Assembly (NCBI RefSeq): GCF_000235365.1
Contig: NC_016452.1
Span: 1,102,001 to 1,166,000 of the forward strand
Source of the DNA: Eremothecium cymbalariae DBVPG#7215
Lineage: Eukaryota > Ascomycota > Saccharomycetes > Saccharomycetales > Saccharomycetaceae
Length of the DNA stretch: 64,000 nucleotides
Direction: 5' to 3'
Position 1 is the stretch's first letter. Each line of letters starts with the position of its first letter. The translations under genes and the position numbers were made by a program. Positions 1 to 9,701 of this stretch are shown piece after piece. Under the pieces are notes generated by a model. It was not told the DNA's origin, did not search any database, and was given only the letters and a program-made list of their open reading frames with translations.

Positions 1-282
1 GTTCTTGATGACAGGAAAAATAAATAATGAAAAGTAATCAGTATGTGTATATATATGTAGTAGAGTGATCACGCTTCTCAGTACAATTTTTTTTACGTTG
101 GCCAGTAGATCTTCGATTGATCTTCTGCTCATGTACCAGTAACTCTATATATCTATCTATATCGTTGTTCCCTGTTGAACAGATGGTTTCATCTGGGTTA
201 TATATTTTTCCGTCAAATTCAAAAACCTCTCCATTTTCTGCAGAATAAGACAACTACCATACACCAAAAAGACCTGCCCATT

Positions 283-1116
283 ATGCAGGCTGCAACTACG
301 GCAATAATTACTGGAGGAACCAGCGGGATCGGTCACCAATTAGTGAGAAAGGTAATCTCCAGCGGGATGTCATGTATCTTCGTCGGATCCAGTCCTGAAT
401 CAGTGCAGGAGTCTCTTCATATGCTCATCGCCGCTAACGACTTCCCCAAAGACAGTACAACAAAGCACCAATTTGTAAGGGGTGTGTCCATAGATCTTTC
501 GAATTGGCCTTCCTGGACCGCCGAACAGACCTTCAAAAGTTGGGAGTTCTCCCCAACCAACTGTATCATCGGCCCGTTTACAACGCCCTTGTTCAATGTT
601 TCCCCTAGAAACCCGTGCGGCCCCTCACAAAAATACACCTATAGTCTTCTAGTCAACTGTGCTGGGATTACCCAAAAGTCACTAACCCACAGATCCACAA
701 CCATCGATATGGCCCGCATCATGAACATAAACCTCATGTCGTTAATGTCCCTAACTCAACTATCCGTCCGCCCTATGCTCAAATCACAACGCAATTCCAA
801 GGCAACATCCCCAATAATTGTAAATGTAGCCTCCTATCTGGGCCATCCAGATACACATATCCTCCCAGGAACCGCAATATACGCCGCTTCAAAGAGCGCA
901 GTCCTCCAATACACCTATTCTCTGCGTCCGGAGTTGTCCCGGCTGGGCATCCGCATTGAGGCTATCGCTCCAGGCATCGTACGAGGCACTAAAATGATCG
1001 AAACACTCCCTCCAGATTCCCAGAAGAGTCTGCTACACGCCAAGCCACACCTACAAACCACACCACACGCTGTTGCCGACCTTATATGGTCAATCTATTG
1101 CTCATCTCCTGTCTAA
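283..1116 (+). CDS. OAR1: Mitochondrial 3-oxoacyl-[acyl-carrier-protein] reductase
   Basis: Short-chain dehydrogenase of 277 aa, the size of yeast Oar1 (YKL055C). Oar1 carries out the NADPH-dependent ketoacyl reduction of mitochondrial type II fatty acid synthesis, which supplies lipoate. Visible: the glycine-rich cofactor motif TGGTSGIG at residues 10-17, NCAG at 125-128, a catalytic Ser near 184 in VNVASY, and YAASK with Tyr200 and Lys204. The frame stays open further upstream but begins there with TTG; the ATG at 283 places the nucleotide-binding strand at the very N-terminus, as in Sc. No strong separate presequence is visible. It is followed by TMA19, the same neighbour as in Sc. Confidence 0.93.
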   Translation: MQAATTAIITGGTSGIGHQLVRKVISSGMSCIFVGSSPESVQESLHMLIAANDFPKDSTTKHQFVRGVSIDLSNWPSWTAEQTFKSWEFSPTNCIIGPFTTPLFNVSPRNPCGPSQKYTYSLLVNCAGITQKSLTHRSTTIDMARIMNINLMSLMSLTQLSVRPMLKSQRNSKATSPIIVNVASYLGHPDTHILPGTAIYAASKSAVLQYTYSLRPELSRLGIRIEAIAPGIVRGTKMIETLPPDSQKSLLHAKPHLQTTPHAVADLIWSIYCSSPV

Positions 1117-1353
1117 CGTACCAAGCGACATCATCTGTCAAACGTTTCCCACAATTTCTTTTTGTTGTTTTGTCCATTAAAGGGCTTCCTGGATTTGGTG
1201 AAAAAATTTTCTGCTGCGAATATATATATCATAAAAAGGCATTTATTTGCTGAATATATTCCCGTTTTGAAGGTCTGATTCGAGCTATCATCAACAGGTG
1301 TTAATCCACAGGAGATCCATTGCATTCGAAGTAGCATCTAAAACAAGTCTATT

Positions 1354-1857
1354 ATGATTATTTTCAAGGATCTAATTTCTGGCGACGAATTGTTGTCTGA
1401 CGCTTACGACATTAAGTTGGTTGACGAAGTAATTTACGAAGCGGACTGTGCCATGGTTAAGGTTGGTGGTGACAACATTGATATCGGTGCCAACCCTTCT
1501 GCTGAAAATGGTGATGAAGATGTTGACGACGGTACTGAAACTGTCAACAATGTTGTTCATTCTTTCCGCTTGCAACAAACTGCCTTTGACAAGAAGTCAT
1601 TTTTGACTTACATCAAGGGTTATATGAAGGAGATAAAAACCAGACTACAGGAAACCAACCCGGATGCGATCTCCACTTTTGAAAAGGGTGCTCAAACCTA
1701 TGTCAAGAAGGTTATTGGTTCTTTCAAGGATTGGGAGTTCTTCACCGGTGAGTCCATGGACCCAGAGGCTATGTTGGTTTTGATGAACTACCGTGAGGAT
1801 GGTGTGACTCCATTCGTTGCTGTGTGGAAGCATGGTGTTAAGGAAGAGAAGATTTAA
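1354..1857 (+). CDS. TMA19: Translationally controlled tumour protein homologue
   Basis: 167 aa, exactly the length of Sc Tma19 (YKL056C), and nearly collinear with it. The N-terminal block MIIFKDLISGDELLSDAY, the central helical hairpin containing AFDKKSFLTYIKGYMK, and the C-terminal signature segment KDWEFFTGESMDPEAM are all present. TCTP is an abundant cytosolic protein that associates with ribosomes and moves to mitochondria under oxidative stress. The ATG at 1354 is the only sensible start. Codon use is biased towards preferred yeast codons (GGT, GTT, AAG), consistent with high expression. Confidence 0.97.
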   Translation: MIIFKDLISGDELLSDAYDIKLVDEVIYEADCAMVKVGGDNIDIGANPSAENGDEDVDDGTETVNNVVHSFRLQQTAFDKKSFLTYIKGYMKEIKTRLQETNPDAISTFEKGAQTYVKKVIGSFKDWEFFTGESMDPEAMLVLMNYREDGVTPFVAVWKHGVKEEKI

Positions 1858-2246
1858 GTATATGTATATGTGTATGTATATGTATATGTAAAAAGCGTTT
1901 GTGGATTTTCGTCTATAATATCTTTATGCTGGAGTAGGTGCTTCCAACATTTTGGGTGCCAAGATGTGTTTATATATATAAGAATACTTCTCAGGATCCT
2001 TGAAAGTCGCTGCTGATCGGCTAGCTTTACGATATCGTATAGTTTTAGAATATATTATGAAGTAGAAAGGGTTTCTTGTTGAGCTTGTCGTAGGAGCTGG
2101 ATTTTTTGGAGCGCGGGCTCCCTTTTCTTATTAGAAAGGACAGATTATAAAAACAACAAAGTGACTAGAAGAAGGACGTCGAAGTGAGTTATAAAGAATA
2201 CTGGATTAGGTTGTTCTCTGGAATAGGAGGAGTTGTATTTTGAAGG
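1858..2246. other. Intergenic, TMA19 to FAR8
   Basis: About 390 bp. Just after the TMA19 stop there is an alternating TATATG/TGTATG tract (about 1859-1890), the kind of UA-rich efficiency element found in yeast 3' ends. The rest is the presumed FAR8 promoter. I see no further gene. Confidence 0.5.
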
Positions 2247-4022
2247 ATGAATCAGCAGGCTGTGGGCTCCCCCTCGGCTAATTATACTCTTCCTGGGGTG
2301 ATGCATTATTTACAGACAGAGTTTACAAAGAATGAGAGGGATAGAATAAACTGGGAACTAGAGCGGTGTGAAATGAAGGCTAGAATTGCTCAGTTGGAAG
2401 GGGAGAATCGAGACTTGAGGTATTTGTTACTGAAGACTAAGCAGCAATATAAGGATGGGGATGGTGTGGATGGGGATCTTCAGGAGGATATGAGTTTCAG
2501 TGAGCCTTCTCTTCTTAAGTCCAAGTTGTCAGTGCAAGAGAATGTAAAGGAAATAGTTTATTTATTGAAGAGCCCACAGGTTACGGACCAATTGGATGCT
2601 TGGAATAACAAAGGGTATTCTCTACATCTCCTGGAAACTATGAATCTCAATTGTAAGAAGAATGTGGCGGAGGCAACAAACAATAGTTCTGGAAGTGGCG
2701 GGGGTGATGGGCGGGCATCGCCTATGGATGCTTCGCCGACATTGCCAGAGTTGGAGATTCCAAATGCATTGCCGCCAAGTCCTTTTTCTTTAAAGCATGG
2801 GAATGGTAAGAATTATGATTCAGATCAGGAAACGGTTATTTTAGAAGATCAGTTAGCGCGGATGCGGCCGCCTTCTGCATCGAAACAGACTAGCACTATG
2901 ATTTCATCATCTAGACGATCTTCCTTTAGTTCACTGTTTGATGTAAACGCAGGTTCACCGAAAAACATGACAGTGTCCAAAGCAATTGTAGGAAGCGATT
3001 CATTAGCTTTTGTGGATAAGATAACTGTGTTTCAGAACAATTTGCTCACCTTGACTGGCGACGGCCATTTGAAATACTGGGTAATTGATCCAACCTTGGA
3101 ATTGAACGATAGCCTTACAATTCCGAAGTTTCATGGATTAGGAACTGATGTACTTGGTATCTTTTGGTGGGATTCAAAAACATTTATTACAATTGATCAG
3201 ACCGGCTTAAAAGTCTGGTCTATTGAGCTTCCGGAACCTGTAATGCAATGGGACTGCTTTCAAAATTTTGAATTTGAGAATATTGACATGATTGACTTCA
3301 AGAACAAATGGCTTGTCTTAAAATTGGGAGGGAAAATTTTGATCTGGAAAATTAATATAGCAAGCGAAGAAGATTCAATTAAAATGGCAAGTAATTATGA
3401 AATATGGCTAGACGCTGAAGATCCTACATTCTTCATTCTAGGTCTTACAGAAGAGTCTCTAATCGTCTTGTATCTAGATCCATGTCACTTGGCGATATAC
3501 AACTTCCAAGGTAAAATATTACAACAACTCGATCTAGGTCATCTGGTCAAGGATTTACAACCTCGAGGCAAGAACACAACTCGATTGGTGTTGAATAAAA
3601 AGACTTCAAAGGTTTTGGTTCAAATTAACAACCAAATAATAATATATTCCTTTGATCAAAAGAAAACAGTTGCTAACTTTACACTTGAAAGCATACCTAG
3701 CAATATAATCTTCAAATTCAATTCTGAATCCATTATATTAGGCTACGCTGACGGTACTATCGAAATCAGAAATCTAACTGATATTAGAAATATTATTAAA
3801 AATTATAATCATTATGACATCAAAAAATCAGCATCTGCACAAAATACTAACAAGGGCCAGCAATCAGATCCAAATTCTGAAACTAATACCGATGATGATG
3901 AATCATCTGTGAAAAGCTTCATGAGCATGGACATTGCTGTAGTTGATGGCACTCTTGCAATTGTTTCTGGTGGTGATAACGGACTCATACGTCTAGAGAG
4001 TGTCTGGGAAATTGCTTATTAG
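2247..4022 (+). CDS. FAR8: Striatin-like Far8, STRIPAK/Far complex scaffold
   Basis: 591 aa. Residues about 17-62 (GVMHYLQTEFTKNERDR onward) form the conserved striatin N-terminal helix and coiled coil. A low-complexity Ser/Gly/Pro linker follows, and from about residue 255 a divergent WD40-type beta-propeller with repeated GDGHLKYW-like blades. In Sc, Far8 (YMR029C) joins Far3, Far7, Far9, Far10 and Far11 in pheromone arrest and TORC2 antagonism. The orthologue assignment rests on the N-terminal motif and on lying one gene away from TAP42 (YMR028W). It is somewhat longer than Sc Far8 (about 520 aa). Family membership is clear; the blade count is not. Confidence 0.88.
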   Translation: MNQQAVGSPSANYTLPGVMHYLQTEFTKNERDRINWELERCEMKARIAQLEGENRDLRYLLLKTKQQYKDGDGVDGDLQEDMSFSEPSLLKSKLSVQENVKEIVYLLKSPQVTDQLDAWNNKGYSLHLLETMNLNCKKNVAEATNNSSGSGGGDGRASPMDASPTLPELEIPNALPPSPFSLKHGNGKNYDSDQETVILEDQLARMRPPSASKQTSTMISSSRRSSFSSLFDVNAGSPKNMTVSKAIVGSDSLAFVDKITVFQNNLLTLTGDGHLKYWVIDPTLELNDSLTIPKFHGLGTDVLGIFWWDSKTFITIDQTGLKVWSIELPEPVMQWDCFQNFEFENIDMIDFKNKWLVLKLGGKILIWKINIASEEDSIKMASNYEIWLDAEDPTFFILGLTEESLIVLYLDPCHLAIYNFQGKILQQLDLGHLVKDLQPRGKNTTRLVLNKKTSKVLVQINNQIIIYSFDQKKTVANFTLESIPSNIIFKFNSESIILGYADGTIEIRNLTDIRNIIKNYNHYDIKKSASAQNTNKGQQSDPNSETNTDDDESSVKSFMSMDIAVVDGTLAIVSGGDNGLIRLESVWEIAY

Positions 4023-4470
4023 ATCATTAAAATTACAACTGATGCCATTGAAATCGCGTACTATATTATATATATACGTATATATATATGTCCGTCTGTC
4101 TGTATATATAACTACTATTCCTTTAAAAAGATATTGTTTTTGGAACTTTACAACGGTCCAGTAATCAAACCAAATGAACTCATATCATAAGTTATAAGTT
4201 GCATTGACATATCCGTGCTCTAAGGTTTAATTGCTAGCTAATATTTGCTTGATATATGAATATTATATTGTAATGAGACACAACTAGTGGAATTATGCTT
4301 CATGTTTAATAGCCGGGTAACGCAATTGTCGTGTCTGATGATGGTCAAATTTTTATAAACATTTGAATTCAGGGAACCTTTGTTGAACATAATGGGTGTA
4401 CTAAACTCGCATAATACCAGCAAGATACAATATTTGAAACGGCCATTGGGATAAATTGTAACAGATTATC
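4023..4470. other. Intergenic, FAR8 to NUP120
   Basis: About 450 bp, AT-rich. It has an alternating TA tract near 4060-4115 with an embedded GTCTGTCTGT run, probably the FAR8 3' end, followed by the NUP120 promoter. No gene or RNA recognised. Confidence 0.45.
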
Positions 4471-7400
4471 ATGATAGAGACATACCTCTCAAAGTTGGAT
4501 GTCAATTTACAGGCATTGAATCCTTTTTCCCTTGCTAAAAGCAGAAGTATAGTGAATCTTCATATATCTGAAGAAACGAAAGATAAGGATTCTACGTTAA
4601 TAAATGGTAATTATTCAAACATATTGCGTTTGAGTACTGGTGAACATATTGGGTATCAATTTTCTCATGATTATTCTGTTATTTCTATTTACTCCTTGCA
4701 TGATGCAATTACTGGAAGAACGCTCGTTGTACACTTGCCCCACAAGACCTTTAATGAGCATTATACTTTTACGATCTACGAAGGAGATCAATGTATATCT
4801 ATGGATTTAATTTTGAAAACAGGGATTTTTTTGAATTTAAAGTTTAGTTTGGACTATATTTTCAGTAGATTGAAGACGCTTGCTGAAAACTGGTATACTT
4901 TGTTGAATCCGTATGATTTTACAGTAAGACTGCCTAAATACTTGTACAAGGTGGACAATTCTTTATCAGTTGTACTGCTGAATGATGGTGGACTGCTGGG
5001 TCTAAAGAATACCAAGGCAAATAACTCTGATCTTTACGATCTACAACCTGTTTTGTTCAACGATAATAGTTACTTTCAGAGTTTCACTAGGTTTTTTTCA
5101 AAACATGATACTGGAAGTGAAAATGTTGTCAGTTGCAAAGTTTATGCTAAATATTTTTTGATAACATTGACAGAAAACTGTAAATTACGTGTTTGGGATT
5201 TAAGATCCAATTCGATGGTTTTACAACTTGATTTAATCTCAAATCCTCAAGATAAGCACAGACAATATGATTCTATGGGGCCTTATTTGTCGATACTTAA
5301 TAACCTGCTTACAGTGTTTCTACCTCTGGGAAATGGTGCTTTCCAAGTTTTTCAACTATTGGTAAAAAATGATAATCTGCTTCATATAATCCCACGAACA
5401 AAAATTCCCATCTCAACAAACTTATCTATATCTTCGATTTGGTCTTTAGTGGACATCCAGCTGACGAAGCCCTTTGATCTCAACTTAGAATCAAGTTTCA
5501 TTCAGCTGGCTGTACTTTGGAAGAGCAATACTAGCATTAAGCTACAGATTTTAAATTTTCATGATGAGTCTCTCAAATCTTTTGAGTGGATAGAAACGTC
5601 TAACAAATCTTTGCCAGATTTGTTAGATTATCAAGACCTTTTAACCAATGGAAACACAGACCAAGCGTTATTGAACCTAAAATCTCATTATACGCCTTCA
5701 TTGTTTGAAAAGGCTCATAATATGCTAAGTTCTAACGGCATCGTTCTCTTGCCTAACCAGCCAAACAATCAGGAATACCTTTCTAACTTAGAGTCAATTC
5801 TCAAGGACCTTAATAAACATCATGATGAACCGTCTTCCTTAACTTTATACAACGATGAGGTGCTTGTCATTAACACGTTACATTTGTACAACCACTTCGT
5901 ATACAAAATCAACTCTACGTTGGAAACATATTATTACAATTTAACAAACGAAATTGAAATGTTTAGTGATGATTTGTATACCTATATGCAAGTGGTTAAT
6001 GGGTTTGTTTCCACATTATCTTCGGATATAGTGATGCGCATAGGTACACAACTTTATGGCATCATGACTCATGAAATCGATGATAGCTTGTCCCTAAAGG
6101 ATAAATTCACTGTGATTTTTAAGTCAAGTTTAGAATCTCAGTTCCAATCCTCCAACCTGAAGAAATTGTTTGAGCAATTGACATCTTTGGATGTCGTTAG
6201 TATTCTGAACAATTTCATAGATAACCATCTCAACAGCTCTGCTAGCTTTGCATCGATTATTAGTTCCATGAAGTTCGACAATTTTTCTAGTGTTACCATT
6301 CTAGAGAGTACACATCAACGTGTCCTAATTGAAAATAAATTCATAGTGGATACTTTACTTATCTTCACTTTGTTGGATTTCGATTATTCAATGTTAGAAT
6401 CGCAGCTAAAAGTTTTATTAAAAACCCATTATAATCAATCATTGTGGTTACAGTTATACAAATTGGATAAATCCTTGTTGTTATCAGAAATATTTGTTGC
6501 AACAAGCAAATATGGATATGGTTCAATGGTAACGAGTTACTCAGATCTCTCGATGTATACAAATCACATCTTAACCTACATTGCGGATTCATCTGTCTCA
6601 AGGAACCCACTTTTAACAGCATCTTATAGCAAATGGGTTGTCCATCCTAAAAGTAATAGTATTACCAGGAATCCAAACTTGTTCCTGGACACTGTTTTGT
6701 CGAATTTTTACATTCGGGATGATACGTTACATCAATTTATGGTTGGCTTGTCGCAATATCAGTGCGGCCGTTATGAGGAAGCTTATGGTTTCTTATCACA
6801 TTCTGCCGTTATTGACATTAAATTAGACCAGCTACCTCAGTGTCTAAGTTCGCTGACCAAGCATCCCGAACATCCATTGCACAACTTAATTGTAAGCTTG
6901 GAAATGTCTGAGAACGGCGCTGGTTATTATTATCAGTTGTCAAAGTTGTTTAGTGATGTCAGGAGCTTTGCTTATGCCCTCAAAAGTATTAAGAAATCAA
7001 TTGCCTTAGGAGATGGAAAGGATTCAACCTCAACATTCAAAATTAAGCAGTTGACTCAATTCTTAGACACTTTGATTATCTTTAGTGAATTTGAAGAAGT
7101 CTTGGATGTGCTTAAATTGGAACATTCTATTTTGGACAAAGGCATTAGATCCGCTTACTACGGTAAGTTACTTTCTGATCAGCAGTACAGAGATAAGTTC
7201 ATTGCCACTTTATTCAGGCTCTGCTCCGAGAATACTGATAAACTATTTTTAACTATGGACGATTTTGTAATCATTGACCAATTGCTGCAAACACAACTAG
7301 ACACTAATGTATGGTGTACCTATAAAAAGTTGTTTTGTTACAGAATGTTAAATCAACATGAGAGAGATGCTGCACAAATACTATATGATTATTTGATTCA

Positions 7401-7566
7401 TGGCACGGATCCGGAATTGAAACAGAGATGTCACTGGATAATCGTCAACGTCCTTTCTAGCTTTGCAGATCCTAATGATCAGTGGATAATTAACACTAAC
7501 AATCATGGCCAGGTCTTGTACTTATCTGATATACGATCTGAAATGAAGGCTGTTGGAACAATGTAA
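4471..7566 (+). CDS. NUP120: Nuclear pore Y-complex nucleoporin Nup120
   Basis: 1031 aa, against 1037 in Sc Nup120 (YKL057C). The N-terminal half reads as a beta-propeller: a Trp-Asp signature in LRVWDLRSN near residue 242 and alternating strands. The C-terminal half is helical, including TPR-like segments such as FMVGLSQYQCGRYEEAYGFL near 756. Nup120 is a scaffold subunit of the Nup84 (Y) complex in the nuclear pore outer rings. The start ATG at 4471 opens directly on MIETYLSKLDVNL. It lies between FAR8 and TAP42, so a chromosome XI-type gene is inserted between two chromosome XIII-type neighbours. Confidence 0.93.
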   Translation: MIETYLSKLDVNLQALNPFSLAKSRSIVNLHISEETKDKDSTLINGNYSNILRLSTGEHIGYQFSHDYSVISIYSLHDAITGRTLVVHLPHKTFNEHYTFTIYEGDQCISMDLILKTGIFLNLKFSLDYIFSRLKTLAENWYTLLNPYDFTVRLPKYLYKVDNSLSVVLLNDGGLLGLKNTKANNSDLYDLQPVLFNDNSYFQSFTRFFSKHDTGSENVVSCKVYAKYFLITLTENCKLRVWDLRSNSMVLQLDLISNPQDKHRQYDSMGPYLSILNNLLTVFLPLGNGAFQVFQLLVKNDNLLHIIPRTKIPISTNLSISSIWSLVDIQLTKPFDLNLESSFIQLAVLWKSNTSIKLQILNFHDESLKSFEWIETSNKSLPDLLDYQDLLTNGNTDQALLNLKSHYTPSLFEKAHNMLSSNGIVLLPNQPNNQEYLSNLESILKDLNKHHDEPSSLTLYNDEVLVINTLHLYNHFVYKINSTLETYYYNLTNEIEMFSDDLYTYMQVVNGFVSTLSSDIVMRIGTQLYGIMTHEIDDSLSLKDKFTVIFKSSLESQFQSSNLKKLFEQLTSLDVVSILNNFIDNHLNSSASFASIISSMKFDNFSSVTILESTHQRVLIENKFIVDTLLIFTLLDFDYSMLESQLKVLLKTHYNQSLWLQLYKLDKSLLLSEIFVATSKYGYGSMVTSYSDLSMYTNHILTYIADSSVSRNPLLTASYSKWVVHPKSNSITRNPNLFLDTVLSNFYIRDDTLHQFMVGLSQYQCGRYEEAYGFLSHSAVIDIKLDQLPQCLSSLTKHPEHPLHNLIVSLEMSENGAGYYYQLSKLFSDVRSFAYALKSIKKSIALGDGKDSTSTFKIKQLTQFLDTLIIFSEFEEVLDVLKLEHSILDKGIRSAYYGKLLSDQQYRDKFIATLFRLCSENTDKLFLTMDDFVIIDQLLQTQLDTNVWCTYKKLFCYRMLNQHERDAAQILYDYLIHGTDPELKQRCHWIIVNVLSSFADPNDQWIINTNNHGQVLYLSDIRSEMKAVGTM

Positions 7567-7647
7567 ATATATTTTTCTAAATTGAAGATAATAGGGAAAA
7601 AGACAAATAATATATGTATAAAGTAAATTTCCTTTTTCTTCCTTCTA

Positions 7648-8754
7648 CTACCCCCTATTCATGGTGTTTCCACTTCCACGGAGATTAGCCTCTTTAAAAG
7701 CATCCCATTCTCTAGCCTTATAGGTTTCTTTGTCCTGCCATTCATGATTATCCTCATCTACTACCTCTTCTGGTTCTTTATTATCTTGCAGGACCCTGCC
7801 ACTCTCGAATTCTTGTTCCAAAAATTCTTCAACTGACATAGTAGGACCATATTGTCCATATCCAAAAACGCTTTCCTTTAAACGATCCTTCTTGTCTAAT
7901 AATGTAAAGTTCCTCAAAACCCTGCCATTTTTCGATAATAACGGTTTATTCAATGTTTCCAGCTTGTCAGTGTATTCGAAAGGAAGCAACTTCTCCTCCT
8001 TGTCCTTCGAGGGTTCCTGTATCGGGGCCGCTTTACTAAAGTTCTTCAACAGCTCAATTTCCATCAGTATACCCTCTAACTCGTTGAAACATTTGAACGA
8101 CAGCTGTTTCAACTGAGCCAGATATAGCTTCCGCAATACTTCTTCATCCACACTACGGTCATTGTGTTCAACCTCGTGGCCACGCATCTCAACTTTCAGC
8201 TGCCCAATCTTCTGTTCGAGCAGCTTATTCTGCTGATAAATATCAATTTTAGCCTGTCTCTTCATTTGTGCACCAGTCAAATCCTCGGATGAACTTGGTT
8301 GTGGAAACAACTCCTCCAACAGAGGGCCTTGTGAACTCTCAACCCGATCTAAAACCTTTGAAAGAAACTCATCCGAGACCCCATACCCTTGTAATGTCAC
8401 CAAAAATTGCATCCAAATCTGAACAGCCTTATTCAAAAACTCTATCTTCCATCTATATTTCATCACTGGATCCTCACTACTTTCGACACCCACATACTGC
8501 TTCATCAAAACCAACCGCCCCAAATAATAGTCAATCGACAGAAACGGAATAGATGAAGTAGATACATCCTCAATCTCTTCATTATCACTGAACAATGATA
8601 ACCTATCGTAAACTACCTGTTTAACACGTAGAACCTCCTCAATAAGCTTCGTGACCCCCGTCTGATACTCTTCAGTATCCTGCCTCTTACCGGAATTTTC
8701 CATCTCCTCTACCCGTCTAACCAACGCCTTATACTCTACCCTGCCGGAATCCAT
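7648..8754 (-). CDS. TAP42: Tap42, PP2A-type phosphatase regulatory subunit
   Basis: 368 aa, close to Sc Tap42 (366 aa; YMR028W). The helical alpha4/TAP42 fold is recognisable from the SIDYYLGRLVLMKQ segment, the conserved block containing AQMKRQAKIDIYQQNK, and the acidic C-terminal tail ending in EWDAFKEANLRGSGNTMNRG. Tap42 binds PP2A and PP2A-like catalytic subunits (Pph21, Pph22, Sit4) under TORC1 control. The open frame begins with TTG; the in-frame ATG at 8754 gives the N-terminus MDSGRVEY. It is convergent with NUP120, with only 81 bp between stops. Confidence 0.95.
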   Translation of the reverse strand: MDSGRVEYKALVRRVEEMENSGKRQDTEEYQTGVTKLIEEVLRVKQVVYDRLSLFSDNEEIEDVSTSSIPFLSIDYYLGRLVLMKQYVGVESSEDPVMKYRWKIEFLNKAVQIWMQFLVTLQGYGVSDEFLSKVLDRVESSQGPLLEELFPQPSSSEDLTGAQMKRQAKIDIYQQNKLLEQKIGQLKVEMRGHEVEHNDRSVDEEVLRKLYLAQLKQLSFKCFNELEGILMEIELLKNFSKAAPIQEPSKDKEEKLLPFEYTDKLETLNKPLLSKNGRVLRNFTLLDKKDRLKESVFGYGQYGPTMSVEEFLEQEFESGRVLQDNKEPEEVVDEDNHEWQDKETYKAREWDAFKEANLRGSGNTMNRG

Positions 8755-9079
8755 CAAATCTCCTATCAAAAATGAATCACTTATGCTCTTACTTACTTAG
8801 TTACTTACCTATAACCCACAGAACATCTCCTCCACTATGTAATCTCCTTTTTCTTTCAAAACCGTACTTTATATGGGAATTACAACAATGCGTACATACA
8901 AAAAGAAAACCAAGGCTAAACATAACATGACATCTATCCGACCTATATACTTCGGACCACTCGCTACATGCATGTAGCATATTGTAATGGTATCCTGCAA
9001 CCGGCGTAAGGTGGAAACATGGGATCCCTGTCCCCATCTATCTTCGTATTTGCCGCTCTCTTCTTCTTTCTTCCTCTTT

Positions 9080-9418
9080 TTACTTGGAATTGCAGGCAAC
9101 TATATGTAATCTATCACAAGTGAAATTATTTTCAGAATCATCAGTACTAGGCTGGTCCAAATTCACTTGGCAATCCTTAATGATGAATGTCCAGACATCG
9201 TCGCAGAATCTGTAGGTATCCAAGTGGCCTTTGAAGGTCAATTTGGCGCTTGTTTTGTCCCTGAGGGCTTCCGAGACAACTTTGTCGAAGGTTTCTAGCA
9301 CGCGGATGGCTAAAGAAGCCTCGATTCTACCGTCACTAATCAATGTATCGAGGGAATCCATTAATGCAGCACCTATGGTACTTCTGCGGTACAATTCGTA
9401 ATAGCCAGTGGTGCTCAT
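9080..9418 (-). CDS. TOA2: TFIIA small subunit
   Basis: 112 aa. Nearly the whole chain follows Sc Toa2 (YKL058W, 122 aa): GYYELYRRSTIG, DSLDTLISDGRIEASLA, VLETFDKVVSEAL, DTYRFCDDVWTFII and the final LHIVACNSK. The N-terminal four-helix part and the C-terminal beta-barrel part are both present. Toa2 pairs with Toa1 to form TFIIA, which stabilises TBP on promoters. The acidic spacer before the last strand is shorter than in Sc. It is divergently paired with MPE1, 283 bp between starts. Confidence 0.97.
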   Translation of the reverse strand: MSTTGYYELYRRSTIGAALMDSLDTLISDGRIEASLAIRVLETFDKVVSEALRDKTSAKLTFKGHLDTYRFCDDVWTFIIKDCQVNLDQPSTDDSENNFTCDRLHIVACNSK

Positions 9419-9701
9419 GACTGTCTATGTTTGCCGGTGGGAAGGGTGTGGATTAGAGCACTGTTGGATGTGGTGAGAGTTGGAGATAAAGTTTGGAAGG
9501 ATTTTTTTTCACAACATAAAAAGAGAAAAGGTTTAAGGATAGTTTAAAATAGTGGTAGATGTTTGTGAGGTGAAGAACTATTGTTAGTATAGGTTTATAC
9601 TGTGTAGTAGTGTTTGAGTAGGCTTCTCTGGGGGGAGCCATTCAGTTTTGGAACTTGATTTGATTTTTGATCATTTTTGGTGTTTGTGTTGTTTGTAGAA
9701 G